Of a DNA stretch of 64,000 nt, positions 33,640 to 43,718 are shown one piece after another; within the stretch, counting starts at the first letter, position 1, and each line of letters opens with the position of its first letter. The DNA is from IMCC2047 sp041395865 (GTDB lineage Bacteria; Pseudomonadota; Gammaproteobacteria; Pseudomonadales; IMCC2047). The translations under genes were made by a program, and so were the position numbers. The notes beneath the pieces are model-generated. The model was not told the DNA's origin, made no database searches, and saw only the letters and a list, made by a program, of their open reading frames with translations. The DNA lies in the NCBI GenBank assembly GCA_041395865.1, contig JAWKZQ010000014.1, positions 1 to 64,000 on the forward strand, written 5' to 3'.

Positions 33640-36600
33640 CTAATACTCCAAGTGGGTCCATGAGATCCTTCTTGAACGAATACCTGAACCTGAACGAACC
33701 GACCCCGCTGACAGGTTACCTTTAGAGTCAGGCGTTACTCTCAACAGTTTATTTTTGTCGCTGATAATAAAACGAGAGGCCGCCGGAACACCACCAATCT
33801 TCGAACCTGCAACCACCGGCTCATTGGAAAAGTCCCCATCATTATCAAAGTCGACAACAGCAAACCCCGGCATTCCACCTGTCAACATATCAACATTCAT
33901 TAACCAGCCGTCACCACCACCGCTACAGCTGCTGGTTGAGGGAATTAAGGTATTAAAGAACGCAATACTTCCCACAACCGCAGGGTTTACAACAACACGC
34001 TCCTTAGACACAGGAAGGTCAATACGCCAGCCATATTCTGCATTTAGGTCAGCAGGGTTGTAGTTCACGGTATTACTCGTCCCGGTACGTCTGCCCGGTG
34101 AACTTTCAGTGAAACTCTGCGCAACCAGATTCGCCCTTCCTAGTGGCGTCGTACGCGGAGACAGCCCATAAGTACCCCCATCCCAGACACCGTAGAAGCT
34201 CTGCGTGTCCGTGGAGTTATTATCAGAGGCTGTGAGGTATTGCCCGGTGCCAAAATACACCATGACATTAGGCGCTGTACTGGCGAGATTCTTGACAGGG
34301 TGCTTGGTCAACGCAGGCTTGGATGTAATTGGCTGACGGTTTACCGCCTTACCACCGCTGGTGCAGGTGCCCGAAGTACAAGCCTGGAATACCGGCATTG
34401 GATTGCTGCCAGCATCGCTATAGGCAACCGCCCAATTTCCCGACGAAGCATCACTGACGTCAAACGCCCACATGTTACCTTGCAAATCGCCGGCGTAAAC
34501 ACGGTCTACAATGACATCGCCATTCAAATCAGCAAGCGCCGGCGTTGAAAGCCCGTTACAATCGCTGCCAAGATCAGAGCAATCGTTGTTTACCATGCTG
34601 CCTGCCTGAGTATCCAGAATGACGGTACCACTACCGTCCAGATAATGGATAAATAGCTTGGCTCGCCCATCACCATTGGGGTCATTGTTATAACCGTTGC
34701 CAAAAATGGCCGCCCACTTACCGTTGGCCATTCTTCCAAACTGAATTTCACTAAAAGTGAACCCTAAATCATTATGGGTAAACTCCCACATAGGGGCCAC
34801 ACTTGCAGTCGCTTCCGTGAGCTTGGTCGGGTCGGTAATATCCAGCGCGAATAAACCTTTGCCGCCTCCGCGCAACCCTCCTACCAGGACTGTTTTCCAG
34901 GCACCGTTAACAAAAACATCCGCTACAGAAGGGGACAAATCCACATAATATCGGTGGTTATAGCCGTTTTCTGCCAGCGAGTGTAAACCTTCACCCGAGG
35001 CATTAGAGAAAACAAGCCCGGGCATATAGGCAAACACCTCTTCCCCATCACTCGATACACCATCGGCATCAAACACATGCAGCATGCCGTCATTCGCCCC
35101 CACATAAACACGCCCCGGCCGCTGATCGTGCGCTGACCTAAAGCTGGAATAGAGATTGCCAGCACCTTCCAAGTCGTCCGGAAATGGAATATTCGGCACC
35201 CCGACATACACCGGACTTGAATGCACAATATCACCCATTCGGTGACCTTTGCGGGGCCTGAATTGCCCTGCATTCTCCCCCTCATTCGCTGCATCACCAC
35301 GCAGATACGCCACCAGACTCTGACCAAAGGCTTTGTTAGCCGCGATTTCGCCAGCTACCCCAGTATTTGACGGAAAAGGAGCATTGCTCAGAAGGTCATC
35401 AACCTGAGTGCCACCAATATCTGTTGCAGCCAGGCTGTTATAGTCAGAAGGCCAGGCAAAAGGCACGCCCGTGCTGCCATTAAAAGTCACAATCTGGCGG
35501 GGTGAATTGATCAGGTTACGCGCATCCAGGAGCGTCCCCGCATCCCAGGCGAGGGCCGTATTACCATCGGAATCAATAGTAAAGGCGCGAAGATTGCCGT
35601 GCCAGCCATCTGAATTAAAGCTGGCCTGGAACACCTGGCTGTTCGCCTGGATGCTGGTGGAGTTAAAGGATACCGCTGCCGCTGTACCCTCACGGTTTTG
35701 AATATCGCTGATAGCCGCATCAAGACTATTAATTAATGTATCAGGGTCTTTCGCACTGAGGAAAAGACCGCGCCCGTTATAGGCCGCATGGCGCATATCA
35801 TCAATCGTTCTGAGGTTATCGGCCGAAGGAGTCGGCCAGTTGAAACTGCTCGCACCCGGAGCCGGCCCTGCGCTCAATGTCCCGTTTACGCCAAAAGCCA
35901 CCGTGTAAGTCACCATGTGCTGGGCGTTATTGGTATCAACCCCCTGTATCGCCGGCACTTCGTCCGCAAGCGATGCATTCAAGTCGGTTTCATAATACTT
36001 CATTGCCACATCAGCCAGCGTATCGCTCACCGAGTCGGCATAAGCGCCGCCATCCCAGGGGCCTGCACCATCGGCATCGGTATTGCCAACGGAAGGGCTG
36101 CCGCCGTTCCAATACCCATCCGACATCAGAATGGTGAAGTTTTGCTGGCAGGTGCCGCCCTGATTGGCCGGCAAAATAGGACTTGAGGGTGTTGCCCCCC
36201 CAAACAGATCACCAACACCGCCCGAACCGGCAAAATAATTGCCCGCATTGCGCAGCGTTTGCCTGAGCGGCGTACCGCCAGTGGAGTTGATTCGGAATAA
36301 CTGCCGCATCAGGGTATTTTTATTGCCCTGCGCAGTGGCATTGACTGGCAGCGAAATATCGTCGACATCCTTAACCTCGGTACCCACACTATTGTTGTCA
36401 TGCAAAGTTCCCAGGCCCATCCGGGACGTTGACTTGGCGATAATTTCAGACAGCGCCTTTTTGGCCACGTATTCGCGTTTACGGTAGTAGCTGTACCAGT
36501 TGGCATAGTTCGTCCGCTCGGTGGCATTTAGAGTACTGACAAAAACCCAACGGGGGTCGTTCTGGTTGATCATGGCGGGAGCGCGTGACGAAAAACCGTT

Positions 36601-37140
36601 GCCATTCATGCCTGAAACGGACGGACACTCACCCGCGTCGTAAACCCCGTCACTGTCAGCATCCACCCACACCCCGTATACCGCCGAATACCCTGTGCCA
36701 TCGGCATTCAGCAGGTTGGTCGTTCCCGACGACGGGTTATAGGGGTTCCAACGCGCCGCGGAGAGGCTTTGATTTTGGTAGGCTGCACCATTCGTGTCGA
36801 CACCCGCCCAGGGCGTATAGGTGGTAGCCGGGTTATAGGCCATGGCATTATAACCGGCACAGTGCTCCAGATCCTCGGTGCTGTCATTCGGTGAAAAATC
36901 GAGGTTACCACTGTTGCTCCCTGAACCGTGCGCAGCCAGCGCACCGTTGGTTTTCAACACTTCCCAGTCCATACTGCCGGAGTCATCCACCACAAACAAA
37001 ATATTCGGCTGCACGGCGGATGAGAGAAACAAGGGGCTGTCGGCCAAGGTCCCGGGCGCGGCAACCACACCGCCGGAACCGGCTGAAAAGTAAGCCGCAC
37101 AAAATGCTGTCCACAGGTATTTATTTTTTAAATTTTTCAT
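33640..37140 (-). CDS. pilY1: type IV pilus tip adhesin PilY1
   Basis: 1166 residues from the ATG at 37140 (MKNLKNKYLW) with CGAGGAAC upstream; the longer frame to 37167 is less likely. Signal peptide, then a von Willebrand A-like domain with the metal-site motif DDSGSM near residue 55, and a C-terminal beta-propeller of the PilY family (from about residue 620). Asp-rich calcium-type loops are seen: DADSDGVYDAGE, DLNGDVIVDRVYAGD and DFDNDGDFSNE; the middle one corresponds to the calcium site that controls pilus retraction in P. aeruginosa. It sits at the pilus tip in adhesion, twitching and surface sensing. Longest gene of the operon. Confidence 0.94.
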   Translation of the reverse strand: MKNLKNKYLWTAFCAAYFSAGSGGVVAAPGTLADSPLFLSSAVQPNILFVVDDSGSMDWEVLKTNGALAAHGSGSNSGNLDFSPNDSTEDLEHCAGYNAMAYNPATTYTPWAGVDTNGAAYQNQSLSAARWNPYNPSSGTTNLLNADGTGYSAVYGVWVDADSDGVYDAGECPSVSGMNGNGFSSRAPAMINQNDPRWVFVSTLNATERTNYANWYSYYRKREYVAKKALSEIIAKSTSRMGLGTLHDNNSVGTEVKDVDDISLPVNATAQGNKNTLMRQLFRINSTGGTPLRQTLRNAGNYFAGSGGVGDLFGGATPSSPILPANQGGTCQQNFTILMSDGYWNGGSPSVGNTDADGAGPWDGGAYADSVSDTLADVAMKYYETDLNASLADEVPAIQGVDTNNAQHMVTYTVAFGVNGTLSAGPAPGASSFNWPTPSADNLRTIDDMRHAAYNGRGLFLSAKDPDTLINSLDAAISDIQNREGTAAAVSFNSTSIQANSQVFQASFNSDGWHGNLRAFTIDSDGNTALAWDAGTLLDARNLINSPRQIVTFNGSTGVPFAWPSDYNSLAATDIGGTQVDDLLSNAPFPSNTGVAGEIAANKAFGQSLVAYLRGDAANEGENAGQFRPRKGHRMGDIVHSSPVYVGVPNIPFPDDLEGAGNLYSSFRSAHDQRPGRVYVGANDGMLHVFDADGVSSDGEEVFAYMPGLVFSNASGEGLHSLAENGYNHRYYVDLSPSVADVFVNGAWKTVLVGGLRGGGKGLFALDITDPTKLTEATASVAPMWEFTHNDLGFTFSEIQFGRMANGKWAAIFGNGYNNDPNGDGRAKLFIHYLDGSGTVILDTQAGSMVNNDCSDLGSDCNGLSTPALADLNGDVIVDRVYAGDLQGNMWAFDVSDASSGNWAVAYSDAGSNPMPVFQACTSGTCTSGGKAVNRQPITSKPALTKHPVKNLASTAPNVMVYFGTGQYLTASDNNSTDTQSFYGVWDGGTYGLSPRTTPLGRANLVAQSFTESSPGRRTGTSNTVNYNPADLNAEYGWRIDLPVSKERVVVNPAVVGSIAFFNTLIPSTSSCSGGGDGWLMNVDMLTGGMPGFAVVDFDNDGDFSNEPVVAGSKIGGVPAASRFIISDKNKLLRVTPDSKGNLSAGSVRSGSGIRSRRISWTHLEY

Positions 37141-37196
37141 ACTGCGTTCCTCGGGGCGGTTCAGCACACTCGCTACCAGCCCTTTAACTCCAGATC

Positions 37197-37820
37197 CTAC
37201 AGGGTGATTCGAAAGGTACTTTGCACCAGATAGCGGGCGTTGGTGTTTTCACCCCAGCCCACCGCGGTAATTCGAAAGGCATAGTCCCTGACGTCCGGCT
37301 GCTGCGAATTGACAATATCCAGCGAGTCCTGGCTGGCATCCTCACTGACCCGACCCAGGTACTCAATCATATAACGGGGGTTTTGGGCTACCAGTTGACC
37401 CTTTGGGCCATCAGGGTCAATCGCAGCCACACCATTCACCTCGACACTATTTGTATTGTCCCAGTCACCGTCATCAAACACATCAAGCACCGGCGCATTG
37501 AGCACACCGTAGCGTGAATACAAACCTGCCGTTCCGTCCCAAAACTGAGCCATATTGGACGCATTAACATTTGCTGTATTTGCCAACCAGGTTTCCGCAG
37601 CACGCACCGCAATTTCGGCCGCCTGGGAGGCCACCATCGACTGACGCGCATGGCTGGCCATGCGCTCCTCAAGTGTCAGGGCGCTCATTGAGTTCACCCC
37701 CAGCACCGTGAGGATCAGCAGTATGATCAGGCTGATCGCCAGTACCGAGCCACGCTGCTTTTTACTGCCAGCCAAGCCCTGTTGTTTGCTGTTTAAATTA
37801 GTCATCATGTTCACGCCCAT
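37197..37820 (-). CDS. pilX: minor pilus assembly protein PilX
   Basis: 207 residues. N-terminus with a basic segment (KKQRG|SVLAISLIILLILTVLG) of the PilX type, where the residue after the cleavage site is not the usual F/M, followed by one membrane helix and the conserved NSMSALTLEERMASHARQ. The ATG at 37820 overlaps the pilW stop by one base; ATGs at 37808 and 37805 are alternatives. Together with FimU, PilV, PilW and PilE it forms the priming complex for pili. Confidence 0.88.
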   Translation of the reverse strand: MGVNMMTNLNSKQQGLAGSKKQRGSVLAISLIILLILTVLGVNSMSALTLEERMASHARQSMVASQAAEIAVRAAETWLANTANVNASNMAQFWDGTAGLYSRYGVLNAPVLDVFDDGDWDNTNSVEVNGVAAIDPDGPKGQLVAQNPRYMIEYLGRVSEDASQDSLDIVNSQQPDVRDYAFRITAVGWGENTNARYLVQSTFRITL

Positions 37821-38824
37821 TAAACGCCACGGCTACGAATGCGGACAACACTGGTATATTGCCTTGTAAGGTCCGTCACCCCGGTGTTGGCGCCCTGCAC
37901 CCGCTCCACCTCGTTAAGGGTAAGCGTCAGCCGCACTGCCACTACCTGTGACCAGTCGGCAACGCCGTTGGCAGCAACATATTGATCGACTTGAGTATCA
38001 CCGCTTCCATCATTATCCAAGCCATACTCAATCTGCATGTCCTCCACACCCTCGACCAACTCAAAGCCATTCTCCAGCAACGCACAATAGCCGGGCGTAG
38101 CCCCGGTACAGGCGCCCCTGGCACTATTGCCGATAGAGTAAGTATTGCCTGCGACAACCATCACCGTTGCCAGCGACTTGTTGGCCGAGCCAAACTCCCA
38201 TTCAAAGTCGGTGGTGGCATTGGTTTGCCCTGTCGTCGGGTGGGGCACACCGGTGGCATGCTGCAGAACCCCGTTATTGCCCGGCGCATTGGTTACCATA
38301 AAGGCGGCGGCACGCGAACAGTCTGCGATGACGACTGTGTCATACTGGGCGATGTCCGCGTAGGCCGGGTGATTGGCATCCAGCGTCACATTACTCGAGC
38401 TGCTCAGCATTGGCTTATCAACCGGCACCCCGGTCGCACCGTTGGCGCGGTTAACGGTAATGATATCGCTGCCATTGGCACCGTTGCCGTTCGTACCCGT
38501 CACAGGCACCGCAAAGTTGTTAATACCGCCCTGATTGGTCAGCGTATTACGAACCACATCCTGGTTATTGACCGCCCGCGAAGATTCCAGACAGCCCAGA
38601 AAGCCCGCCGCGGCAATTTCGCGCGTTAGGCGGCCCATCGCAAAGCGCGCATTTTCCTGCAGGCGGGACAGCCCCTCCTGGGTGTTATAAGTTTGCTTGG
38701 AGTTGGTGTAAATGCTGACAACCCCCAGCAACAGCACCATGCTCAGCGCCATGGCTACCATCAGTTCAACCAGGCTGAAGCCGGCAGGTTTGATCATTGG
38801 GTTGTGGGTTCGCAAACTGAACAT
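37820..38824 (-). CDS. pilW: minor pilin PilW
   Basis: 334 residues. Prepilin motif PAG|FSLVELMVAMALSMVLLLG, followed by a large extracellular part. Length and order (after pilV, before pilX, with a one-base overlap) match PilW of Pseudomonas. Internal repeat-like asparagine/glycine stretches (NGNGANGSD) are unremarkable for the family. Confidence 0.9.
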   Translation of the reverse strand: MFSLRTHNPMIKPAGFSLVELMVAMALSMVLLLGVVSIYTNSKQTYNTQEGLSRLQENARFAMGRLTREIAAAGFLGCLESSRAVNNQDVVRNTLTNQGGINNFAVPVTGTNGNGANGSDIITVNRANGATGVPVDKPMLSSSSNVTLDANHPAYADIAQYDTVVIADCSRAAAFMVTNAPGNNGVLQHATGVPHPTTGQTNATTDFEWEFGSANKSLATVMVVAGNTYSIGNSARGACTGATPGYCALLENGFELVEGVEDMQIEYGLDNDGSGDTQVDQYVAANGVADWSQVVAVRLTLTLNEVERVQGANTGVTDLTRQYTSVVRIRSRGV

Positions 38825-38848
38825 GGTGTTATCCGGTAACGTTAGTCA

Positions 38849-39364
38849 TTAAGGTTGGAACAGCGTCTGGAAACAGGTCATATCTAAATCAGGTGGATTC
38901 GGGTTGCCACTACAATCTGTACCCGTCGCACCTGTGCGTTCGTCATCCCACATCAGGGTGACCATATAAACACCGCCTCTTTGGGCAATTTGAGCTCGCC
39001 AAGTATTATCCACACCACCACCTAATTGATCACTGATAGCAAAAGCCCAGTCATACAAATCCTGTGCTGGGCGCTGGGCAGCATTACATCCAAGACCACA
39101 GCCCGGATCATTAGGAACAGCTCCCATATCAACGTTATAACTGCCAGCGGCAACCGCGTTGGGGCTAGCCCGCATGCGGTCCATAATATCCATGGCCAGA
39201 AAGGTCGCTTCGGTGCGCTTTTCCGCACTGGAGTTGCTTTTCAAACCCTGCGCCTGCATGGTGGCCAGCCCAAGCAGGCCGACTGCCAGGACCAGCACCG
39301 CGATCAGCAATTCAAAAAGGGTAAAGCCGCGCTGGTTATTTTTTGTGTTCAATAAAGGTTTCAT
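38849..39364 (-). CDS. pilV: minor pilin PilV
   Basis: 171 residues from the ATG at 39364 (MKPLLNTKNNQRG|FTLFELLIAVLVLAVG), with GGAG upstream. Typical PilV features: the leader, the LAVGLLGLATMQAQGLK helix end, and cysteines near the C-terminus (DCSGNP, MTCFQ). The track start 15 codons upstream overlaps the region before the ribosome-binding site and is not preferred. Second gene of the minor-pilin operon. Confidence 0.9.
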   Translation of the reverse strand: MKPLLNTKNNQRGFTLFELLIAVLVLAVGLLGLATMQAQGLKSNSSAEKRTEATFLAMDIMDRMRASPNAVAAGSYNVDMGAVPNDPGCGLGCNAAQRPAQDLYDWAFAISDQLGGGVDNTWRAQIAQRGGVYMVTLMWDDERTGATGTDCSGNPNPPDLDMTCFQTLFQP

Positions 39365-39395
39365 CTGCTCCACGCTCTTTGCATCCAGCCCAGCC

Positions 39396-39926
39396 CTAGG
39401 GCGCCGCATTGATTTGAACCGTCACTCGCCCGATCGCTGAAACATCCACCTGGCGAGAGGGGCGATGACTGCTGGCTGGCGGAAGCACTTCAAAACTTCC
39501 CGCCGCCGAAGCGGTGCCATCCGGATTGAAGGTCAAACCGTTATTCACATTGGCAACCGGCAGGGTAAAGTTTGCATCCAGTCCGTCACTCACTTGGAGC
39601 ACCTCATCAGCACCATCGACTGCCCGGTTATCGTTTTCGTCCGTGAAGACAATCCATCCGTCCTGCCAGTTGGTTGCCGTACAGCCAGTGCCGGTATTGC
39701 TTCGACACAGCGACACAGGAATCCCCCGCTGAACCGCCTCGCTGCGTGCATAGTTGAGGTCGCGAATCAGTTTGTTGGTTTCAGAGACAGTTTGGTTGTC
39801 GCGAATAAAATCAACGAAACTCGGCATACCCACGCCCAACAGAATGGCCGCAACAATCAGGGCGACCATCAGCTCAATCAGGGTAACGCCCCTGCAGTAA
39901 ACCGGATTTATTATTTGGTTTTTCAT
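39396..39926 (-). CDS. fimU: minor pilin of the GspH/FimT family (FimU position)
   Basis: 176 residues from the ATG at 39926 (MKNQIINP). Prepilin site CRG|VTLIELMVALIVAAILLG with Val rather than Phe at +1, then the GspH domain with RDLNYARSEAVQRGIPVSLC. First gene of the pilus operon, in the place of fimU in P. aeruginosa; FimT and FimU belong to one family, so the symbol rests on position. The 159 bp upstream (39927-40085) should hold the operon promoter; I see AT-rich sequence but no convincing sigma-54 site. Confidence 0.85.
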   Translation of the reverse strand: MKNQIINPVYCRGVTLIELMVALIVAAILLGVGMPSFVDFIRDNQTVSETNKLIRDLNYARSEAVQRGIPVSLCRSNTGTGCTATNWQDGWIVFTDENDNRAVDGADEVLQVSDGLDANFTLPVANVNNGLTFNPDGTASAAGSFEVLPPASSHRPSRQVDVSAIGRVTVQINAAP

Positions 39927-40085
39927 AAGCCTAGTTTTAACAATCAATGGTTGTCTTGTCCTGCCTGATAGGACAGTCGGCGAAAAATAGCCGATAAACG
40001 GCACACCGGCAGCGATGCACTCAAGTATAGACAATGTATCCTAGTGCCACCGGTTTTCTTGCAGGCAAAAAATTAAAGCTGAAAT

Positions 40086-41048
40086 TTAGGCGGAGTTTAG
40101 CAAGCGTTTTACCCGTTGCTCCGTCTCCTCACTGGCAAATGCTTTGAAGGCAGGCTGAATCTCACCCCGCACCGCCGAAAAGCGGTTTTTGAAAATAGCC
40201 AGCAGCGCCTGAACCGAGCTAACCAACTCAGGTTGCGCACGATTATTTTCCATATAACGTCTCAAAAAAGCCTGCTGCACAGAGTAGTCATTAAAGCGCC
40301 CGAGGGTGTCCTGGAGCTTCTTTAATGCCGTCAGCAGTTGCTTGCTGCTCTTTTTCTCATAAAGGGGGCCGAAAAAATCCAGCAAATAGCGAAGCTTTTT
40401 ACACTCGATGCGCAACTGATGGAGCTGCTGGTCAGGCGTGTCCGGCGTAATGGCGCAACCAAGCTGGCACACTTTCCGGTAATGTTTGCGTAGCTTTTTG
40501 GTCACCAGGGGATAGACCGGCTTTTCGGAAACGGGCGTTTCTGCTACCAAATACCCACGGCTAAAAACCGTTTCAAGCCATTCCATTTCCTGAAGGTAGT
40601 CGGCGCTCTTCAGCCACCTCGCCAGCTTTTGCTTTTCTTCATGCTGACGACTCTCAAAGTCCACAAACATGGCCATCATGCCGACGTGCAAGTGCTCCGG
40701 CAACATATCCACATAATCGCCCCAGTCCTGAAGATACACATCCAGGTCACGCAGCTCATTACTCCTGGCAGACAACGCCGCTAAACGCTGCTTTATACTC
40801 AATTGCAGCTCGGAAGGGTAAACCTGCTTTAGCAGGCTAATCAGGGACCGGGTTTTACGCAGGCTAACGCGGTATTGATGCAGGCACTCGACGTCCTCCC
40901 CATTAACGATGCATTCCTCATAACCACGGGCAGCGGCCAGCATCCCGGCAGACAGTTCTATTACAGCTTCTCGTGCGGCGCAATCAGCCGTTATCTTAAA
41001 TGGCGGGCTACGCACTTGCTGCTTGTCATGGGAGGAATCGGGAGACAT
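40086..41048 (-). CDS. CHAD-domain protein
   Basis: 320 residues, alpha-helical, with the two CHAD half-repeats marked by conserved histidines and basic residues: LHQYRVSLRKTRSLISLL and LHQLRIECKKLRYLLDFF. CHAD domains bind inorganic polyphosphate in several systems; often fused to CYTH but free-standing here. Only 26 bp separate it from the end of arsJ on the same strand, so it may be co-transcribed with the arsenic operon. A link between polyphosphate and arsenate/phosphate stress is possible but inferred. Confidence 0.87.
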   Translation of the reverse strand: MSPDSSHDKQQVRSPPFKITADCAAREAVIELSAGMLAAARGYEECIVNGEDVECLHQYRVSLRKTRSLISLLKQVYPSELQLSIKQRLAALSARSNELRDLDVYLQDWGDYVDMLPEHLHVGMMAMFVDFESRQHEEKQKLARWLKSADYLQEMEWLETVFSRGYLVAETPVSEKPVYPLVTKKLRKHYRKVCQLGCAITPDTPDQQLHQLRIECKKLRYLLDFFGPLYEKKSSKQLLTALKKLQDTLGRFNDYSVQQAFLRRYMENNRAQPELVSSVQALLAIFKNRFSAVRGEIQPAFKAFASEETEQRVKRLLNSA

Positions 41049-41074
41049 TACTTAAGTCATCAAGTGTTAAACGG

Positions 41075-42289
41075 TTACTCCTTACAGTCTAACATGTAAT
41101 CTCCTGACGGCAGGCGCATTGAAATCAGGCTCGTCAACAGGATCATCAACATTGACACCAGCAGGCAGGCCTCAAATCCAGCCCACTGAAAAACGGCCCC
41201 GGACAACAGGGTACCGACCAGGCGCCCTGCGGCATTGGCCATATAATAAAAGCCGACATCCAGCGAAACACCCTGTTGGCGGGCATAGGCTACGATCAGA
41301 TAAGAGTGCACCGCCGAATTCACCGCAAAGAGCGCACCAAATACCAGCAGTCCAATGACGATACAGTGCGCTGCATCAACGCCGCAGTAAAGAGCCACTG
41401 CAATGATCAGAGGCACTACACAAAGTGCTCCGCCCCAGGTCAACGCCGTTTTTCCGCTCGGCAAACGCCCGCTACTCAATCCCGTCAACACAGGTGCCAG
41501 GGACTGCACGATCCCATAACCAATAATCCACACGGCCAGCAAAGCCCCCACTTCGGCATAACTCCAATGCAATTGAGTTTGCAGGAAAACCGGCAAAGCC
41601 ACGACAAACCAGACATCGCGGGAACCAAACAAAAAGAATCTCGCCAAGGAAAGACGGTTAACCGCTTTAGACGTGGAAAAGAGCTCAGAGAATTTTGGCT
41701 TGAATTGTGTTTTGCCAAACTCCTTCCTCAGCAAAAACAACCCCGCAACAAAGACCAGCAGCAAGCCAGCAATAAGCGCAGCAATTGCACCGCGAAATCC
41801 GACCCAGGCTAGCAGCAGCCCACCCAGGAAAAAACCGATGCCTTTAAGTGTGTTTTTGGATCCGGTAAGCACTGAAACCCAATGATACAAACGTCCCGGC
41901 ATATCCCCCGGAACAAGTAGCTTAATACTGCTCTTGGCACTCATTTTATTGAGGTCCTTGGCGATACCGGATAACGCCTGAGCAAACATCACATAAACGA
42001 CGCTGAGCACTGTTGTCTCAACCAACAACATGGAAAGTGCTGCTACCTGTAATAGCAATCCTGCCTGTAAGGTGTGGTTCAGGCCAATTCGTGCCGCCAG
42101 CCAGCCCCCCAGCAGGTTGGTGACCATGCCAAAAAACTCGTAAAACAGGAACAGCGTTGCCACTTCCAGCGGGCTATACCCCAAACCATGGAAGTAAAGC
42201 ACCACCAACATGCGCAACGCGCCGTCGGTCAGGGTAAATCCCCAGTAACTCCCGGTTACCACCAGGTACTGGCGCACATCAGCATTCAT
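41075..42289 (-). CDS. arsJ: organoarsenical efflux MFS transporter ArsJ
   Basis: 404 residues, about 12 membrane helices of the major facilitator superfamily. It lies 14 bp after a GAPDH gene and an ArsR gene, the arrangement known for ArsJ, which exports 1-arseno-3-phosphoglycerate made by the paired GAPDH from arsenate. The motif NKMSAKSSIKLLVPGDMPGR and the N-terminus VRQYLVVTGSYWGFTLTDGA agree with my memory of the ArsJ family, but the assignment depends strongly on context. Confidence 0.88.
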   Translation of the reverse strand: MNADVRQYLVVTGSYWGFTLTDGALRMLVVLYFHGLGYSPLEVATLFLFYEFFGMVTNLLGGWLAARIGLNHTLQAGLLLQVAALSMLLVETTVLSVVYVMFAQALSGIAKDLNKMSAKSSIKLLVPGDMPGRLYHWVSVLTGSKNTLKGIGFFLGGLLLAWVGFRGAIAALIAGLLLVFVAGLFLLRKEFGKTQFKPKFSELFSTSKAVNRLSLARFFLFGSRDVWFVVALPVFLQTQLHWSYAEVGALLAVWIIGYGIVQSLAPVLTGLSSGRLPSGKTALTWGGALCVVPLIIAVALYCGVDAAHCIVIGLLVFGALFAVNSAVHSYLIVAYARQQGVSLDVGFYYMANAAGRLVGTLLSGAVFQWAGFEACLLVSMLMILLTSLISMRLPSGDYMLDCKE

Positions 42290-42303
42290 CGCAGATTTCC
42301 AAC

Positions 42304-43311
42304 TTAAAGGCTAGCAGCCACCTTGCCGACCAGCTCCATCATGCGATGCACATAACCGATCTCGTTGTCATACCAAACCAACAGTTTGAGCTGAGTATCG
42401 TTGATGACCATCGTTGAGGGCGCATCGACAATCGCAGAGCGTGTATCGTCGGTATAATCCACCGACACCAGGGGCCGCTCTTCATAACCCAAAATACCGG
42501 CTAACCGCCCCTTTGCCGCATCGGCCAAAACCTGGTTGACCTGCTCGACAGTGACCGGCTGTTCCACCTCAAACACACAATCCGTCAGGGACGCATTGGC
42601 CAGCGGCACACGTACCGCCACACCATTCAAGCGCCCTCTCAGCTCCGGAAATATTTCCGCAATCGCGGTCGCAGAACCTGTGGTCGTTGGAATCAGCGAC
42701 AACCCACAGGCCCGAGCGCGCCTCAAGTCTTTGTGATATTCATCCAGAATGCTCTGGGTATTGGTAATGTCATGGATCGTTGTTATGGAGCCATGACGAA
42801 TACCAAACTCCCGGTGAATAACATCGATCACAGGCGCTATGCAGTTGGTGGTGCATGATGCAGCCGTAACAATGTGGTGCTGTGCCGGTATATATCGGTC
42901 ATCGTTGACACCCATCACGATATTCAACGTGCCATCTTTAACCGGCGCCGACACAACAACTTTCTTGACGCCCGCATCCAAGTAGGGCGCAAGCGCCTCT
43001 TTGGACTTGAATTTGCCCGTACAATCCACAACCACATCCACGCCAAGCGTCGACCAGGGCGTATCCTCAAGCGCCCTGTTTCGGGAATAACTCACCGACA
43101 CCCCGTCAATCACTAAAGCCCCATCCTGCGCAGAAACGTCCGCCCCCCAGGTGCCGTGAACCGAGTCGAACTTCAGCAAATGCGCCGCCGAATCTTCATC
43201 GCCAGCAATCTCGTTGATGTGAACAATATCAAACGCGGGATTACGCCATGCCGCACGTAACGCCAAACGCCCCATACGGCCAAAACCATTAATAGCAACA
43301 CGACAAACCAT
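42304..43311 (-). CDS. ArsJ-associated glyceraldehyde-3-phosphate dehydrogenase
   Basis: 335 residues. NAD-binding GFGRMGRLALRAAWR, catalytic cysteine in TAASCTTNCIAPV and a C-terminal NAD motif WYDNEIGYVHRM; all GAPDH hallmarks are present. Using arsenate in place of phosphate, such an enzyme makes the unstable 1-arseno-3-phosphoglycerate that ArsJ exports, thereby removing arsenate without reducing it. Placed between arsR and arsJ, so it is the dedicated arsenic enzyme and not the glycolytic copy (inference). Confidence 0.92.
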   Translation of the reverse strand: MVCRVAINGFGRMGRLALRAAWRNPAFDIVHINEIAGDEDSAAHLLKFDSVHGTWGADVSAQDGALVIDGVSVSYSRNRALEDTPWSTLGVDVVVDCTGKFKSKEALAPYLDAGVKKVVVSAPVKDGTLNIVMGVNDDRYIPAQHHIVTAASCTTNCIAPVIDVIHREFGIRHGSITTIHDITNTQSILDEYHKDLRRARACGLSLIPTTTGSATAIAEIFPELRGRLNGVAVRVPLANASLTDCVFEVEQPVTVEQVNQVLADAAKGRLAGILGYEERPLVSVDYTDDTRSAIVDAPSTMVINDTQLKLLVWYDNEIGYVHRMMELVGKVAASL

Positions 43312-43367
43312 TACTCAACCCTCAAACCGGATATACGTATAAACAAATATAAAGAGATAAAAAAAGC

Positions 43368-43718
43368 CTAACAACAACCGCCTGAGCTTGTGCTTTGTAA
43401 TCGCTCAAGATCATAACTCAATGAGACCGAGTCCCGCCCAGCAACCCTGAAACTCTCAAGCAATGCAGAAATAAACGCCCCATTATCGACAACCTGATAA
43501 TAAATCCACACACCCTCTCGGCGCGTTTTTACCAAACCGCCGTTGCGCAAATAGGCCAAATGGCGCGAGACAACACTTTGCGAAAGCTCCAGCGAATCCA
43601 CGATATCGCAGACACACAGCTCCCCTTTTTCCAATAGCAGGTACAGTATCCGCAACCGTACCGGCTCGGAGAGAGACTTAAAAAGACTGGCGAAATCGTT
43701 CAGTTCCATGGCGCGCAT
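43368..43718 (-). CDS. arsR: ArsR-family arsenic-responsive repressor
   Basis: 116 residues from the ATG at 43718 (MRAMELND) or 113 from the ATG at 43709; the open frame to 43817 reaches past the operator and is unlikely. Winged-helix ArsR fold with the As(III)-binding ELCVCD in the DNA-contacting helix and DSLELSQSVVSRHLAYLR as recognition helix; the C-terminus ends GGCC, a further thiol pair. It should repress arsR-gapdh-arsJ and release on binding arsenite. A near-perfect dyad touches its start codon. Confidence 0.93.
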   Translation of the reverse strand: MRAMELNDFASLFKSLSEPVRLRILYLLLEKGELCVCDIVDSLELSQSVVSRHLAYLRNGGLVKTRREGVWIYYQVVDNGAFISALLESFRVAGRDSVSLSYDLERLQSTSSGGCC